Notes: generated by a model not told the origin, from the letters alone. DNA of 64,000 nt from SCGC-AG-212-J23 sp036406675 (GCA_036406675.1 DASXAO010000131.1:1-64000); one strand, 5' to 3'; counted from the first letter of the stretch, positions 24,078-32,089 are shown. Numbers and translations: made by a program.

Positions 24078-24484
24078 TCGGGCTTCTTCGGCGCCCCGGT
24101 GGTCGCGCCGACGCTGGCCGAGCCCGATTTGCGCGCGGTCTTCTTGCGCGCCGGGCGCGGCTTGCCGATCGAGTCGTATTCGGCGAAGGACAGCTTGCCG
24201 TCGCGGTTGCGGTCGGCCCGGTCGAACCCCACGGTCGCCGCCTCGTTCCCGGCCGCCTCGGCCTTCGAAACGAAGCCGTCGCCGTCGATGTCGAGGCGGC
24301 GGAACATCGCCTGCTTGTCTGAAGAGGCCGGTGCCTTGGCGGTAGCGCCCGCGCTCGCGCTCGCTCCCGCCGCGGCGGGCAGGAAGCGCAGCTGGGACTG
24401 CGCCTGGCGGACGTTCTCGGTGTCGGCCTGCGCCGCGCCGGCAGCCAGCAGGAGGGACAGGGCGAGCACGGTGCGGCAGGTCAT
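24074..24484 (-). CDS. Secreted EF-hand protein (2)
   Basis: A 136-residue exported protein. Signal peptide MTCRTVLALSLLLAAGAAQA, then an Ala/Ser-rich linker and two EF-hand loops: DIDGDGFVSKAE and DRNRDGKLSFAE. The tail is Lys/Arg/Ala-rich. The Shine-Dalgarno AAGGAG lies 9 bases before the ATG. Same plan as the protein at 1715-2110 but with little detailed similarity outside the loops. Calcium binding in the periplasm is likely; the partner is unknown. It is divergent from the DUF3300 gene. Confidence 0.85.
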   Translation of the reverse strand: MTCRTVLALSLLLAAGAAQADTENVRQAQSQLRFLPAAAGASASAGATAKAPASSDKQAMFRRLDIDGDGFVSKAEAAGNEAATVGFDRADRNRDGKLSFAEYDSIGKPRPARKKTARKSGSASVGATTGAPKKPD

Positions 24485-24587
24485 GCTTTAGGCTCCTTTT
24501 CCCTCGGAAGGCTTGCAGTTAGCGTGCCCGAACATCTGGTTACACATTCGGACAGACGCGGCGTCCCGAGCTTGCGTTAATGGCGGC

Positions 24588-25760
24588 ATGAAACGCGCCC
24601 TGAACCGCTGGATCGCACTGGTGCTTCTTGCCGCCCTGGCCGTCTGGCAGCTGCCGGCGCAGGCTCAGCAGGCGCGCGCGTACAACCAGGCCGAGCTCGA
24701 CGCGCTGGTCGCCCCTATCGCGCTCTACCCCGACGCCGTGCTCTCCAACATCCTCGTCGCGTCGACCTATCCGGACGACGTCCGGCAGGCGGCCGAGTGG
24801 TCGCGCGCCAACGCCCAACTCGCCGGAGAGGACGCGGTGCGCGCCGCCGAGCCCATGCCCTGGCACCCGAGCGTCAAGGCGCTGGTGGCGTATCCGGATC
24901 TCCTCGCGCGCATGTACGACAGCCCGCAATGGGTCGCCGATCTAGGCACGGCTTTCCGCGAGTACGAGCCCTACGTGATGGACACCGTGCAGTCGCTGCG
25001 GCGCCGCGCGGAGCTAAATGGCTCGCTGCAGTCGAACGACCAATACATCGTGCAGCAGCAGGGGCAGGACATCGCCGTGTACCCGGCGCAGCCGCAGGTC
25101 GTCTACGTGCCGTACTACGATCCCTATGTGGTGTACGGGACGTGGTGGTGGCCCGCGTACCGCCCGGTGTACTGGCGGCCGTGGCATCCGCGTCCGGCGG
25201 TGTTCGTCTCGACGAGCTTCGTCGTGCGCTCGGTCGACTGGCGCCAGCGGCAACTCGTCCGTCCTGCGTTCCACGCCCAGACCGTCCAGGCCGCGCGGAA
25301 TATCCAGCGGCCGCAGCCGGTGATCCAGAGCCATACACCGGCACAGCCGTACATCCAGAGCCGCGGTCAGCCCTATATCCAGAACCATACTGCTCCCGCT
25401 GCTTCCGCGCGGCCGAGCGTCGATTCCGCCCCGCGCCCGCAGGCCTTGGCGCCGCGAGTCGAGCAGGGTCGTGAGTTTCGCCGCGAAGCGCCGAGGGCGG
25501 CCCCGCAGGCCCCGGTGGCGATTCCGCAGACGCAGGTGATGCGCTCGATCGCCTCGACAGTGCGCAATGCGGCGCCGCAACCGCCTCAAATGCACGCGCC
25601 TCAGATGCAGGCGCCTCAAATGCACGCGCCTCAAATGCACGCACCTCAAGTGCACGCGCCTCAGATGCGCGCACCTCAGGCGCGCCCGCCCGTCAGCCAG
25701 ATGCTCCAGCGCGGCCCGCGCACGGAAAGCCGAAACGGCAACGCCCAGCGCCGCGGCTGA
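24588..25760 (+). CDS. DUF3300 secreted protein with Pro/Gln/Met repeat tail
   Basis: A 390-residue exported protein. Signal peptide MKRALNRWIALVLLAALAV up to AQAQQ, then the DUF3300 core: ELDALVAPIALYPDAVLSNILVASTYP, WHPSVKALVAYPDLLARM, and VVYVPYYDPYVVYG, followed by a Trp/Pro/Tyr-rich stretch (WWWPAYRPVYWRPWHPR). The C-terminal third is disordered, rich in Pro, Gln, Ala and Arg, with a pentapeptide repeat PQMHA. DUF3300 has no known function but is frequent in beta-proteobacterial envelopes. The start at 24588 is chosen for the signal peptide; a longer frame from 24513 is less likely. Confidence 0.82.
   Translation: MKRALNRWIALVLLAALAVWQLPAQAQQARAYNQAELDALVAPIALYPDAVLSNILVASTYPDDVRQAAEWSRANAQLAGEDAVRAAEPMPWHPSVKALVAYPDLLARMYDSPQWVADLGTAFREYEPYVMDTVQSLRRRAELNGSLQSNDQYIVQQQGQDIAVYPAQPQVVYVPYYDPYVVYGTWWWPAYRPVYWRPWHPRPAVFVSTSFVVRSVDWRQRQLVRPAFHAQTVQAARNIQRPQPVIQSHTPAQPYIQSRGQPYIQNHTAPAASARPSVDSAPRPQALAPRVEQGREFRREAPRAAPQAPVAIPQTQVMRSIASTVRNAAPQPPQMHAPQMQAPQMHAPQMHAPQVHAPQMRAPQARPPVSQMLQRGPRTESRNGNAQRRG
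25584..25688 (+). repeat. Seven tandem 15-bp coding repeats (P-Q-M-H-A)
   Basis: Seven consecutive 15-bp units of the type CCTCAAATGCACGCG run in frame and encode PQMHA/PQMQA/PQMRA variants. Units 1, 3 and 4 are nearly identical, which indicates recent slippage or unequal recombination; the last unit decays to PQARP. The repeat puts Met and His at regular spacing in a periplasmic tail. Confidence 0.9.
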
Positions 25761-25793
25761 AAGCGACGGCATTACGCCGCCCCTGTTCCGCCC

Positions 25794-26744
25794 CTACTCG
25801 AACCTCAGGCCGGCGGCCTTCACGACCGCGGCCCAGCGCTCGTTCTCCTTGCGCACGTAGGCAGTGAATTCTTCGGTCGTCATGACGAGCGGCAGCAGGC
25901 CGCTCTTGTCCAGGCTTGCCGCGACCTCCGGCATGCGCATCACATCGCGCGCGGCGCCGTTGAGGCGCGCCTGGATCTCCTTCGCGGTGGCGGCCGGGGC
26001 GACCAGGCAGTACCAGTAGTCCATGAGGTACTCCGGCATCCCCGCCTCGATGAAAGTCGGCACGTCGGGGAGCTGCGGCGCGCGCCGCTCGCTCGCCACG
26101 CCGAGCGCGCGAAGCTGGGCGCCGCGCACGAAATTCACCACCGACGGCACCGTGGTGAAGGTGAGCTGTACCTGGCCGGCGATGGTGTCGGCGACCGCCG
26201 GGCCCACGCCCTTGTAGGGAACGTGCGTGATCTCGACGCGGGCGAGGTAGCTGAAGAGCTCCGCGGCCATGTGCGAGCCGCTGCCTGTCCCGGCCGAGCC
26301 GTAGTTGAGCGACTTCGGCTTCGCGCGCGCGAGCGCGATCAGCTCCTGCACGCTCTTCGCCGGCACGGAGGGATGGACCACCACCGTGATCGGGGCGTAG
26401 GCAACCGAGCCGACCAGGGCGAAATCCTTCCAGATGTCGTAGCCGATCTTCGGGTTGAGGTTCGGGTTGATGGCGATCTCGGAGATCGTGCCCATCATGA
26501 TCGTCTGCCCGTCGGGCGCGGCGGCCGCCGTGTAGCGCGCGGCGATCGCCCCGCCCGCGCCCGGGCGATTCTCAACGATGACCGGCTGCGCCAGGCGCTC
26601 GGCGAGCCTGGGCGCGATGATGCGCGTCAGGATATCGGTGCCGCCGCCCGGGGCGAACGGAACCTGGATCCGGACCGTGCGGTCCTGCGCGAGCGCCTGC
26701 AGGGCCGCGAGCAGAGCCAGCGCGGCGAGAAGCTTCGTGGTCAC
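25794..26744 (-). CDS. Bug/TctC-type solute receptor (2), coupled to an Asp/Glu-racemase-family enzyme
   Basis: A 316-residue receptor with signal peptide MTTKLLAALALLAALQALAQ, then RTVRIQVPFAPGGGTDILTR and VIVENRPGAGGAIAARYTAAAAPDGQTI, the standard Bug ligand loops. The GTG start at 26744 shares GTGA with the stop of the upstream isomerase-like gene, so receptor and enzyme are made together. This suggests the enzyme acts on the receptor's ligand, perhaps a dicarboxylate such as a malonate or maleate derivative. No TctAB genes are nearby. The assignment is firm; the ligand is inferred. Confidence 0.9.
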   Translation of the reverse strand: MTTKLLAALALLAALQALAQDRTVRIQVPFAPGGGTDILTRIIAPRLAERLAQPVIVENRPGAGGAIAARYTAAAAPDGQTIMMGTISEIAINPNLNPKIGYDIWKDFALVGSVAYAPITVVVHPSVPAKSVQELIALARAKPKSLNYGSAGTGSGSHMAAELFSYLARVEITHVPYKGVGPAVADTIAGQVQLTFTTVPSVVNFVRGAQLRALGVASERRAPQLPDVPTFIEAGMPEYLMDYWYCLVAPAATAKEIQARLNGAARDVMRMPEVAASLDKSGLLPLVMTTEEFTAYVRKENERWAAVVKAAGLRFE

Positions 26745-27493
26745 GCCGCCTTGGCGGGCGCGGCCGGAAGCTCGGGCATGTCGCGCAGCAGGCGGCCGAA
26801 TCCGGGCACGCCCTCGCGCACGCCGAGCTTCTTCAGCGCGTGCCACACGGTCATGTTGTTGGTCGTGAGCACGGGCTTTCCGACCGCGCGCTCCAGGGAC
26901 TCCACGATGCTCGCGGTCCACCAGTTGCCGCAGGCGAGGAACACCGCGTCTGCGTCCTTGCAGTCGGCCTTGCGGCCGTGCTGGAACGCGGTGTCCGGGT
27001 CCAACCGCCCCACTTCGTTGTTGCTCACGACGCCCATCGCCACCTGGCTCGGCACCTCGATGCCGTGCGATTCGAGAAAAGCCGCCACCCACTTGTTGGT
27101 GGCCTCGCTCCACGCCGCCGCCAGCGCCACGCGGCGCACGCCGAGCACGGCGAAGGCGTCGAGCATCGCGGTCGCCGCGGTGGTCGCGGGCTTCCCGCAG
27201 GCCTCCTCCATGCGCCGAATGAGCTGCGCGTCGTAGCCCTTGCCCAGGCGCGTGGAAGGCGCGGTCGCCGCGAGCACCACGATGTCGACCGCGGCGTCGG
27301 CGAGCTTGCGGCTCTCCTTTTCCAGCTCCGCCACGATGCTCATCGTCGACTCCGGGTCGATCCGGCTCAGGCTCAGCCGCGCGACGTGCAGCGAGACCGA
27401 TTGCGGCAGCATCTGCAGGAACTCGGGCTCCTGCGTGGAGTTCGACGACGGCACCAGGAGGCCGACGCGGTGCTTCTTCTCGATGTGTTTCAT
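26741..27493 (-). CDS. Maleate isomerase / arylmalonate decarboxylase-like enzyme with one catalytic cysteine
   Basis: A 250-residue member of the Asp/Glu racemase superfamily, nearest in pattern to maleate cis-trans isomerase and arylmalonate decarboxylase. The N-terminal VGLLVPSSNSTQEPEF and C-terminal GVPGFGRLLRD match that group. The second catalytic position is Cys188 in FLACGNWW, but the first is Ala76 (VVLAATAPS) where maleate isomerases have Cys. Arylmalonate decarboxylase also has only the second Cys, with Gly at the first site. A decarboxylase-type reaction is therefore more likely than isomerisation or racemisation, which need two cysteines. It is the first gene of a two-gene operon with the Bug receptor, under a palindrome at 27503-27518. 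Confidence 0.82.
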   Translation of the reverse strand: MKHIEKKHRVGLLVPSSNSTQEPEFLQMLPQSVSLHVARLSLSRIDPESTMSIVAELEKESRKLADAAVDIVVLAATAPSTRLGKGYDAQLIRRMEEACGKPATTAATAMLDAFAVLGVRRVALAAAWSEATNKWVAAFLESHGIEVPSQVAMGVVSNNEVGRLDPDTAFQHGRKADCKDADAVFLACGNWWTASIVESLERAVGKPVLTTNNMTVWHALKKLGVREGVPGFGRLLRDMPELPAAPAKAA

Positions 27494-27502
27494 GCGGGAG
27501 AT

Positions 27503-27518
27503 TCTAGCGCGTGCTAGA
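27503..27518. promoter_or_regulatory. Palindrome in the divergent isomerase-TAXI region
   Basis: Arms TCTAGC and GCTAGA around GCGT form a perfect 16-bp dyad. It is 9 bp from the start of the isomerase-like gene and 36 bp from the TAXI start, inside a 60-bp divergent gap. It is placed where a repressor would block both genes. The regulator is unknown and none is adjacent. Confidence 0.45.
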
Positions 27519-27553
27519 TTGGCCACGGTGGAAATCACGACGAGCGCCTGACC

Positions 27554-28909
27554 TTGCCCCGCGTCATCCGCGTCGCGCTGGTCTCGGTGCGCGACCTCAT
27601 GCTGACCTTCGGCCCGTTCGTGCTGATCGCGATCGCGCTGCTGGTCGCCGCGTACGCGGTGCTCGATCCGACGCCGCCCAAGCGCGTGGTGCTCGCCACC
27701 GGCCCGGAGAACACCGCCTACGCCGCGTGGGGCGAGCTCTACGCGGCCGAGCTCAAGCGCTACGGCATCCGCGTGGAGCTGCGCTCCACCATGGGCTCGC
27801 TCCAGAACCGGCGCCTGCTGCGCGATCCGAAGGAGAAGGTGGACGTGGCGTTCGTGCAGGGCGGCTCGAGCGACCCGAACCCGGCGGGCGACGACAGCAA
27901 TAAGGAGGACATGGAAGACCTGGTCTCGCTCGGCACCGTCGCCTACGACCCGGTGTGGATCTTCTACCGCGCCGAGTCGGCGAAAAAGCTCGGCAAGGAC
28001 GCGGCCGTGACGTCGCTGCCGCAGATGCGCGGCTGGCGGCTGAACGTCGGCGTGCGCGGCAGCGGCACCCCGGGGATCACGAGCCGCATCTTCGCGGCCA
28101 ACTTCGTCGAGCGCGACGAGGTCACGCGCTCCAACCTCGACGAGACCGCCGCGGTCGTGGCGCTGCTCGGCGGCGAGCTCGACGCCGCGGTGCTGGTGTC
28201 GCCGCCCGAATCGCAAATGGTGCAGATGCTGCTGCAGACGCCGGGCATCCGTCTCTACGAGTACGCGCAGGCCGAAAGCTACGCGCGGCGCTACCCGTTC
28301 CTCAGCCCGGTGGCGCTGCCGCGCGGCGTGGCCGACATCGCACGCGACGTTCCGCCGCACGAGTTGCCGCTCATCGCCACGACCACCTCGCTCCTCGCGC
28401 GGGAGAGCATCCATCCCGCGCTGGTGCAGCTCCTCGTCCAGGCGGCCTCGCGCATTCACAGCGGCCCCGGGTGGATTGCGCGCGCCGGGACTTTCCCGAA
28501 CCCGCGCCAGAGCGAATTCCCGCTCGCCAAGGACGCCGCCCGCTACTACCAGAGCGGCCCGCCGCTCCTGCAGCGCTATCTTCCGTTCTGGCTCGCCAAC
28601 CTGGTCGACCGCATGTGGGTGGCGCTGTTCTCCATCGTCGCGGTGCTGATCCCGATCTCGCGCCTGGTGCCGCCGCTCTACGCGTTCCGCATCCGCTCGC
28701 GTGTCTTCCGCTGGTATCGCAACCTGCGCCAGATCGAGAGCGACGCCGGGACGCACGAGAAGACCCCCGCCGAGCTCCTCGCCGCGCTCGACAGGCTCGA
28801 GGGGCGCGTCGCCGGCATCGCGGTGCCCCTGTCCTACAACGACGAGCTCTACGCGCTGCGCCAGCACATCGACCTCGTGCGCGCGCGCCTCACCAAAACT
28901 CAGGCGTAG
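27554..28909 (+). CDS. TAXI-family TRAP-transporter solute-binding protein, membrane-anchored
   Basis: A 451-residue TAXI (TRAP-associated extracytoplasmic immunogenic) receptor. An N-terminal membrane helix (FGPFVLIAIALLVAAYAVL) precedes PKRVVLATGPENTAYAAWGE, the family opening, and a C-terminal helix (WVALFSIVAVLIPISRLVPPLYAF) followed by a cytoplasmic tail with a coiled-coil-like end. Anchored TAXI proteins of this length may sense ligands as well as feed permeases. No TRAP membrane subunit is adjacent. The start is TTG 27554; ATG 27599 is an alternative that would shorten the N-terminus by 15 residues. It is divergent from the isomerase-like gene. Confidence 0.85.
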   Translation: MPRVIRVALVSVRDLMLTFGPFVLIAIALLVAAYAVLDPTPPKRVVLATGPENTAYAAWGELYAAELKRYGIRVELRSTMGSLQNRRLLRDPKEKVDVAFVQGGSSDPNPAGDDSNKEDMEDLVSLGTVAYDPVWIFYRAESAKKLGKDAAVTSLPQMRGWRLNVGVRGSGTPGITSRIFAANFVERDEVTRSNLDETAAVVALLGGELDAAVLVSPPESQMVQMLLQTPGIRLYEYAQAESYARRYPFLSPVALPRGVADIARDVPPHELPLIATTTSLLARESIHPALVQLLVQAASRIHSGPGWIARAGTFPNPRQSEFPLAKDAARYYQSGPPLLQRYLPFWLANLVDRMWVALFSIVAVLIPISRLVPPLYAFRIRSRVFRWYRNLRQIESDAGTHEKTPAELLAALDRLEGRVAGIAVPLSYNDELYALRQHIDLVRARLTKTQA

Positions 28910-28947
28910 AAGCCTTCGGCGGGCGCGCCGCTTGCTACGCGCAGGCC

Positions 28948-29289
28948 ATGAGATTGCTCACCGTTCTCGCCGCGGCGGCCCTTGTCGCCGGGCTCTACCA
29001 CTACCGCCGCCACCGCCGCGCCCGGCCGTCCCGGCGGGAAGGGGTAGACGAGCGGCTTGCGCACGCGGTGCGTTCGGCGCTTGCGGGGCGCGCTTCTGCG
29101 CGTATCGAGGTACGGTGCCTCAACGGCGTGGTCACGCTGCGCGGAGCCCTGCCGGCGAGCGAGCGCGATGCGATCCTCGCCGCCGCCCTCGCCGTGCCCG
29201 GCGTGGCGCAGGTAACCAACTTCATCGAAACCGCGGAACCGATCGGCGACCTCGGCCCGATGCAATCGGGCATCGCGACCGGGGCCTAG
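28948..29289 (+). CDS. BON-domain small membrane-anchored protein
   Basis: A 113-residue protein with an N-terminal helix (RLLTVLAAAALVAGLYHY) that may anchor it to the membrane, then a basic stretch, then a BON domain: LAHAVRSALAG, IEVRCLNGVVTLRGALPASERDAILAAALAVPGVAQVTNFIE. BON domains bind phospholipids or peptidoglycan-linked partners in the periplasm. It follows the TAXI gene by 38 bp on the same strand, so co-transcription is possible. Function unknown beyond envelope association. The stop is 2 bp from the convergent Bug gene. Confidence 0.82.
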   Translation: MRLLTVLAAAALVAGLYHYRRHRRARPSRREGVDERLAHAVRSALAGRASARIEVRCLNGVVTLRGALPASERDAILAAALAVPGVAQVTNFIETAEPIGDLGPMQSGIATGA

Positions 29290-29290
29290 C

Positions 29291-30238
29291 TCACTTCTTG
29301 ATCATGCCGGTCCGCTGCAGGATCGGCGTGGTCAGCTTGTACTCGCGCCAGAGGTCGCTGCGCAGCGCCTCGGCGGGGCGATAGTCGACGTCGATGCCGC
29401 GGCTGTTCATGGTCTCGACGAACTTCCGGTCTTCGATCGCGGCTTTCGCGGCGTCGTGCAGATGACGCACCACGGCGGCGGGCGTGCCCTTGGGCACCAT
29501 CAGCAGGTACCAGACGCCGCTCGACACGTCCCAGCCGAGCTCCCGCGCCGTCGGCACGTCGGGGAACGCCGCGTGGCGCTTGGGCGTGAAATTCACCAGC
29601 GCGCGCATGCGCTTGCCGTCGACCATGGGCTTCAGCTCCCCGGGCTGGGCGACCACGGCCTCCAGATGGCCGCCGAGCACCGCGACGCTCGACTGCGCCC
29701 ATCCCGCGAACGGAACGTGCACCATCTTGACGCCCGCGTGATGCATGAGCTCCTCGAGGTTGAGGTGGCTCGAGGTGCCCTCGCCCGGCGTGCCGACGCG
29801 GACCAGCCCCGGATTGTCCTTCGCGTCGGCGAGCAGCTCCTGGATCGTCTTGTATTTGGACTCGGTGCGCACCGCGATGAGCGGGTAGTACGCCACCAGG
29901 TTGATGAACGGATCGTAGTCGTCGGGCGTCTTGTAGGGCAGGTCGTTGATCTGCGGCGCGATCGTCAGGGCCGAATGCGGCGTTAGAATGAAGGTATAGC
30001 CGTCGGGCGCCGCGCGCGTCAGCTCGCCCACCGCCACCGCTCCCGCCGCGCCGGGCCGGTTGACGACCACCAGACCCCCGGGAAAGCGCGGCTTCATGTT
30101 CTCGGCCACCATCCGCGCCACGATGTCGACCAGCCCTCCGGCGGGATAGCCGGTGAGCATGGTGACCGTGCGGTTCGGGTATTGCGCCGCAGCGGGCAGC
30201 GCCATGCCAAGCAGGACAACGAAAAGCAGTCGCTTCAT
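29291..30238 (-). CDS. Bug/TctC-type solute receptor (3)
   Basis: A 315-residue receptor. Signal peptide MKRLLFVVLLGMALPAAAQ; ligand loops NRTVTMLTGYPAGGLVDIVARM and VVVNRPGAAGAVAVGELTRAAPDGYTFI. Good Shine-Dalgarno GGAGGAGGG before ATG 30238. Unlike receptor 2 it has no adjacent enzyme on its strand; instead it is divergent from the SnoaL-PadR-HAAS operon across a 103-bp region that carries repeats of TAGGTAT. That arrangement suggests its expression is controlled together with the PadR operon. Confidence 0.9.
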   Translation of the reverse strand: MKRLLFVVLLGMALPAAAQYPNRTVTMLTGYPAGGLVDIVARMVAENMKPRFPGGLVVVNRPGAAGAVAVGELTRAAPDGYTFILTPHSALTIAPQINDLPYKTPDDYDPFINLVAYYPLIAVRTESKYKTIQELLADAKDNPGLVRVGTPGEGTSSHLNLEELMHHAGVKMVHVPFAGWAQSSVAVLGGHLEAVVAQPGELKPMVDGKRMRALVNFTPKRHAAFPDVPTARELGWDVSSGVWYLLMVPKGTPAAVVRHLHDAAKAAIEDRKFVETMNSRGIDVDYRPAEALRSDLWREYKLTTPILQRTGMIKK

Positions 30239-30276
30239 CAAGCCCTCCTCCGGGTCGGCCGCTAGCATCGCTGGAG

Positions 30277-30335
30277 TTGACACGGCGCCGCAATACCTAG
30301 TAACGTTAGGTATGACACCTCGCCACCCTAGGTAT
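30277..30335 (+). promoter_or_regulatory. Promoter with inverted/direct TAGGTAT operators
   Basis: A -35 box TTGACA (30277-30282) is 18 bp from a weak -10 TAACGT (30301-30306). Inverted 7-bp arms ATACCTA (30293-30299) and TAGGTAT (30307-30313), spaced by 7, overlap the -10. A third copy TAGGTAT (30329-30335) lies 22 bp on, two helical turns from the second. The group serves the Bug gene on one side and the SnoaL-PadR-HAAS operon on the other. The regulator may be the PadR protein of the operon; this is inference. Confidence 0.55.
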
Positions 30336-30341
30336 ACCCGA

Positions 30342-30845
30342 ATGCCCCAAAGGCGCCGCATGCTCGGCCTCGGCATTCTCGCCGGAACCGCATTCCTGCC
30401 GGCGTCGCGCGCTTTCGCGGCGCAGGATTGCGCGCAGCCCGCCGCGGCGCAGGCCGTCGGGTCGGCGCTGCTCGACAAGTACGTCGCGGCGGTGAACGCC
30501 CACGACACGAGCTCGTTCGCGGAGATCCACGCCGAGTCCTACATCCAGCATTCGGGCCGCAGCCCGAACGGGCTCGCCGCCCAGATCGAGAACTTCCGCG
30601 GCATCTTCGGCCGCATGCCCGACGTGCAGGCGCGCGTCGAGGACCGGATCATCGCCGGCGACCGCGTCGTCGCGCGCATGGCCTTCACCGCGACCCATAC
30701 CCAGCCGCTGCAGGGCATCGCTCCCACCGGGCGGCGCTTCACCTTGAGGACGATCGACATCTGGCGCGTCGAGAACGGCAAGTTCGCCGAGCACTGGGAC
30801 CTGGTCGACTCCCAGGGGCTGCAGAAGCAGCTGCGCGGCGAATAG
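30342..30845 (+). CDS. SnoaL-like (NTF2-fold) exported protein
   Basis: A 167-residue protein with an N-terminal RRRMLGLGILAGTAFLPASRAFA, which resembles a twin-arginine or Sec signal. The mature part is a SnoaL/ester-cyclase-like cone fold: LLDKYVAAVNAHDTSSFAEIHAESYIQHSG, GLAAQIENFRGIFGRMPDVQARVED, and ending RTIDIWRVENGKFAEHWDLVDSQGL. Family members are cyclases, isomerases or ligand-binding proteins, and no catalytic residue is diagnostic here. First gene of the operon with padR and a HAAS membrane protein (18-bp gap). ATG 30312 is an alternative start. Confidence 0.78.
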   Translation: MPQRRRMLGLGILAGTAFLPASRAFAAQDCAQPAAAQAVGSALLDKYVAAVNAHDTSSFAEIHAESYIQHSGRSPNGLAAQIENFRGIFGRMPDVQARVEDRIIAGDRVVARMAFTATHTQPLQGIAPTGRRFTLRTIDIWRVENGKFAEHWDLVDSQGLQKQLRGE

Positions 30846-30863
30846 CGGTAGGATCGCGGCGCC

Positions 30864-31202
30864 ATGGAAGGCGAAATGCTCAAGGGGCACCTCGACATGA
30901 TCGTGCTGGCGGCGCTCGCGCCCGGCCCCGCGCACGGGTACGCGGTCATCGAGGAGATCAAGCGCAGGAGCGCCGGGGGATTCGACCTGCCGGAAGGAAC
31001 GATCTACCCGGTGCTCCACCGGCTCGAGCAGGCGGGCCTCCTCGCCGGGCGCTGGGTCACGGCCGATTCGGGGAGACGCCGGCGCGTCTACGAGCTGACG
31101 CGGCGCGGCGAACGCGCGCTGGCCGAGCGGCGTGCAGTCTGGAAGCAGTTTTCCGACGCCATCGGCAGCCTGTTCAAAGGGACGGGGCGGAACCCGGCGT
31201 GA
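30864..31202 (+). CDS. PadR-family transcriptional regulator
   Basis: A 112-residue winged-helix regulator. HGYAVIEEIKRRSAGGFDLPEGTIYPVLHRLEQAGLL is the PadR signature, with the recognition helix at EGTIYPVLHRLE. The C-terminal helix (LAERRAVWKQFSDAIGSLF) is short, as in PadR-s1 proteins that dimerise. PadR proteins are mostly repressors responding to small ligands or to membrane stress. It overlaps the next gene by 4 bp (GTGA), a pairing commonly seen where PadR controls and is partnered by a HAAS membrane protein. Confidence 0.92.
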   Translation: MEGEMLKGHLDMIVLAALAPGPAHGYAVIEEIKRRSAGGFDLPEGTIYPVLHRLEQAGLLAGRWVTADSGRRRRVYELTRRGERALAERRAVWKQFSDAIGSLFKGTGRNPA

Positions 31203-31894
31203 TCTCCGACTATTTGGAACGGCTCGCCCGGGAGCTCGCCTTCGACCCGGCGCTGGCGCGGCGCATGCGGCGCGAGGTGGAAGATCATTTGCTCGAAGCG
31301 CTGGAGAGCGATGCCTCCGACGACCGGCTGGAGGCCGAAAGGCGGGTGCTGGCCAGATTCGGCAGCCCGCGTGCCATAGCGTCCCAATTCGCCGCCGGGT
31401 CCCTGGCAGCGCTCGCACGGCGCGTCGGCTTTGCCGCGGTCCTCCTGATCGGCGCCGTGTTCGTCGTCATGAAGGCGCGCATCGCCTGGTATGGCGTGAT
31501 GCCGGTTCCGTTGGCGAACGAGATGAGGGCGCTCGCCGAGCTCGTGCTCTCGATCGACCGCTGGGCATTCTGGCTCGCCCTGCTGGCCGCCGCCGCCGGC
31601 TGGGTCTACATCGACAGCCGGCGCCCGCCCGAGGACTTCACGCGCGAGTATCGGAAGCAGCTGCGCCGCTTCTCCGCCCTCTGCTCGGCCGCAACCGCGG
31701 CGCTCGCCGTCTGCGTCGCGGCCGACGCCGCGCTGACCTTGCTCCGGCTGACCGGCGCGCAGTGGTCGGTCGGATTCGTCGTTCCGCTGTTCTCGATGGC
31801 GATCGAGCTCGCCTGCGCCGGCGCGCTGGCCTCGTGGCTGCACGCGATGGTGCGGCAAGCGTCGCGCGCGGCGCATCTCTCCCCTGCCCTCTAA
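31199..31894 (+). CDS. HAAS-like membrane protein coupled to PadR
   Basis: A 231-residue protein with an N-terminal cytosolic helical domain (ISDYLERLARELAFDPALARRMRREVEDHLLEALE and ERRVLARFGSPRAIASQFA) of the HAAS/permease-prefix type, followed by three to four membrane helices (FAAVLLIGAVFVVMK, FWLALLAAAAGWVYI, ALCSAATAALAVCVAADAAL, VGFVVPLFSMAIELACAGALASWL). Such proteins sit with PadR regulators and are thought to be part of a membrane-linked signalling pair. GTG start at 31199 overlaps the padR stop. Function unproven. Confidence 0.78.
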   Translation: MISDYLERLARELAFDPALARRMRREVEDHLLEALESDASDDRLEAERRVLARFGSPRAIASQFAAGSLAALARRVGFAAVLLIGAVFVVMKARIAWYGVMPVPLANEMRALAELVLSIDRWAFWLALLAAAAGWVYIDSRRPPEDFTREYRKQLRRFSALCSAATAALAVCVAADAALTLLRLTGAQWSVGFVVPLFSMAIELACAGALASWLHAMVRQASRAAHLSPAL

Positions 31895-32089
31895 GTCAGG
31901 GCGGCTCGCCCTGGCTCGCCCACACGAGCAGGACGACGAACGCGGCAAGCGCGATCGGATCGAGGATTTCCATCGCCGGCGTAGTCCGTTGGTAATTCGG
32001 ACACGCTAGCGACGCGCGGCGCCCCGCTCAAGCCGCCTGCATCGTGTATCGCGTGATACGACTATCGGGCTTGACCGTTGCGACCGAAA
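31895..32089. other. 195-bp convergent intergenic region
   Basis: Lies between the ends of the HAAS-like gene and the alpha/beta hydrolase gene. It holds one small perfect inverted repeat, GTATC (32046-32050) and GATAC (32055-32059) around GCGT, too short and without a T-run to call a terminator. No gene, RNA or promoter is evident. Confidence 0.4.

Noticed and set aside
32041..32059. Hairpin GTATC/GATAC as a terminator between convergent genes
   Set aside because: Only a 5-bp stem, no T-run, and not GC-rich enough to stop transcription.
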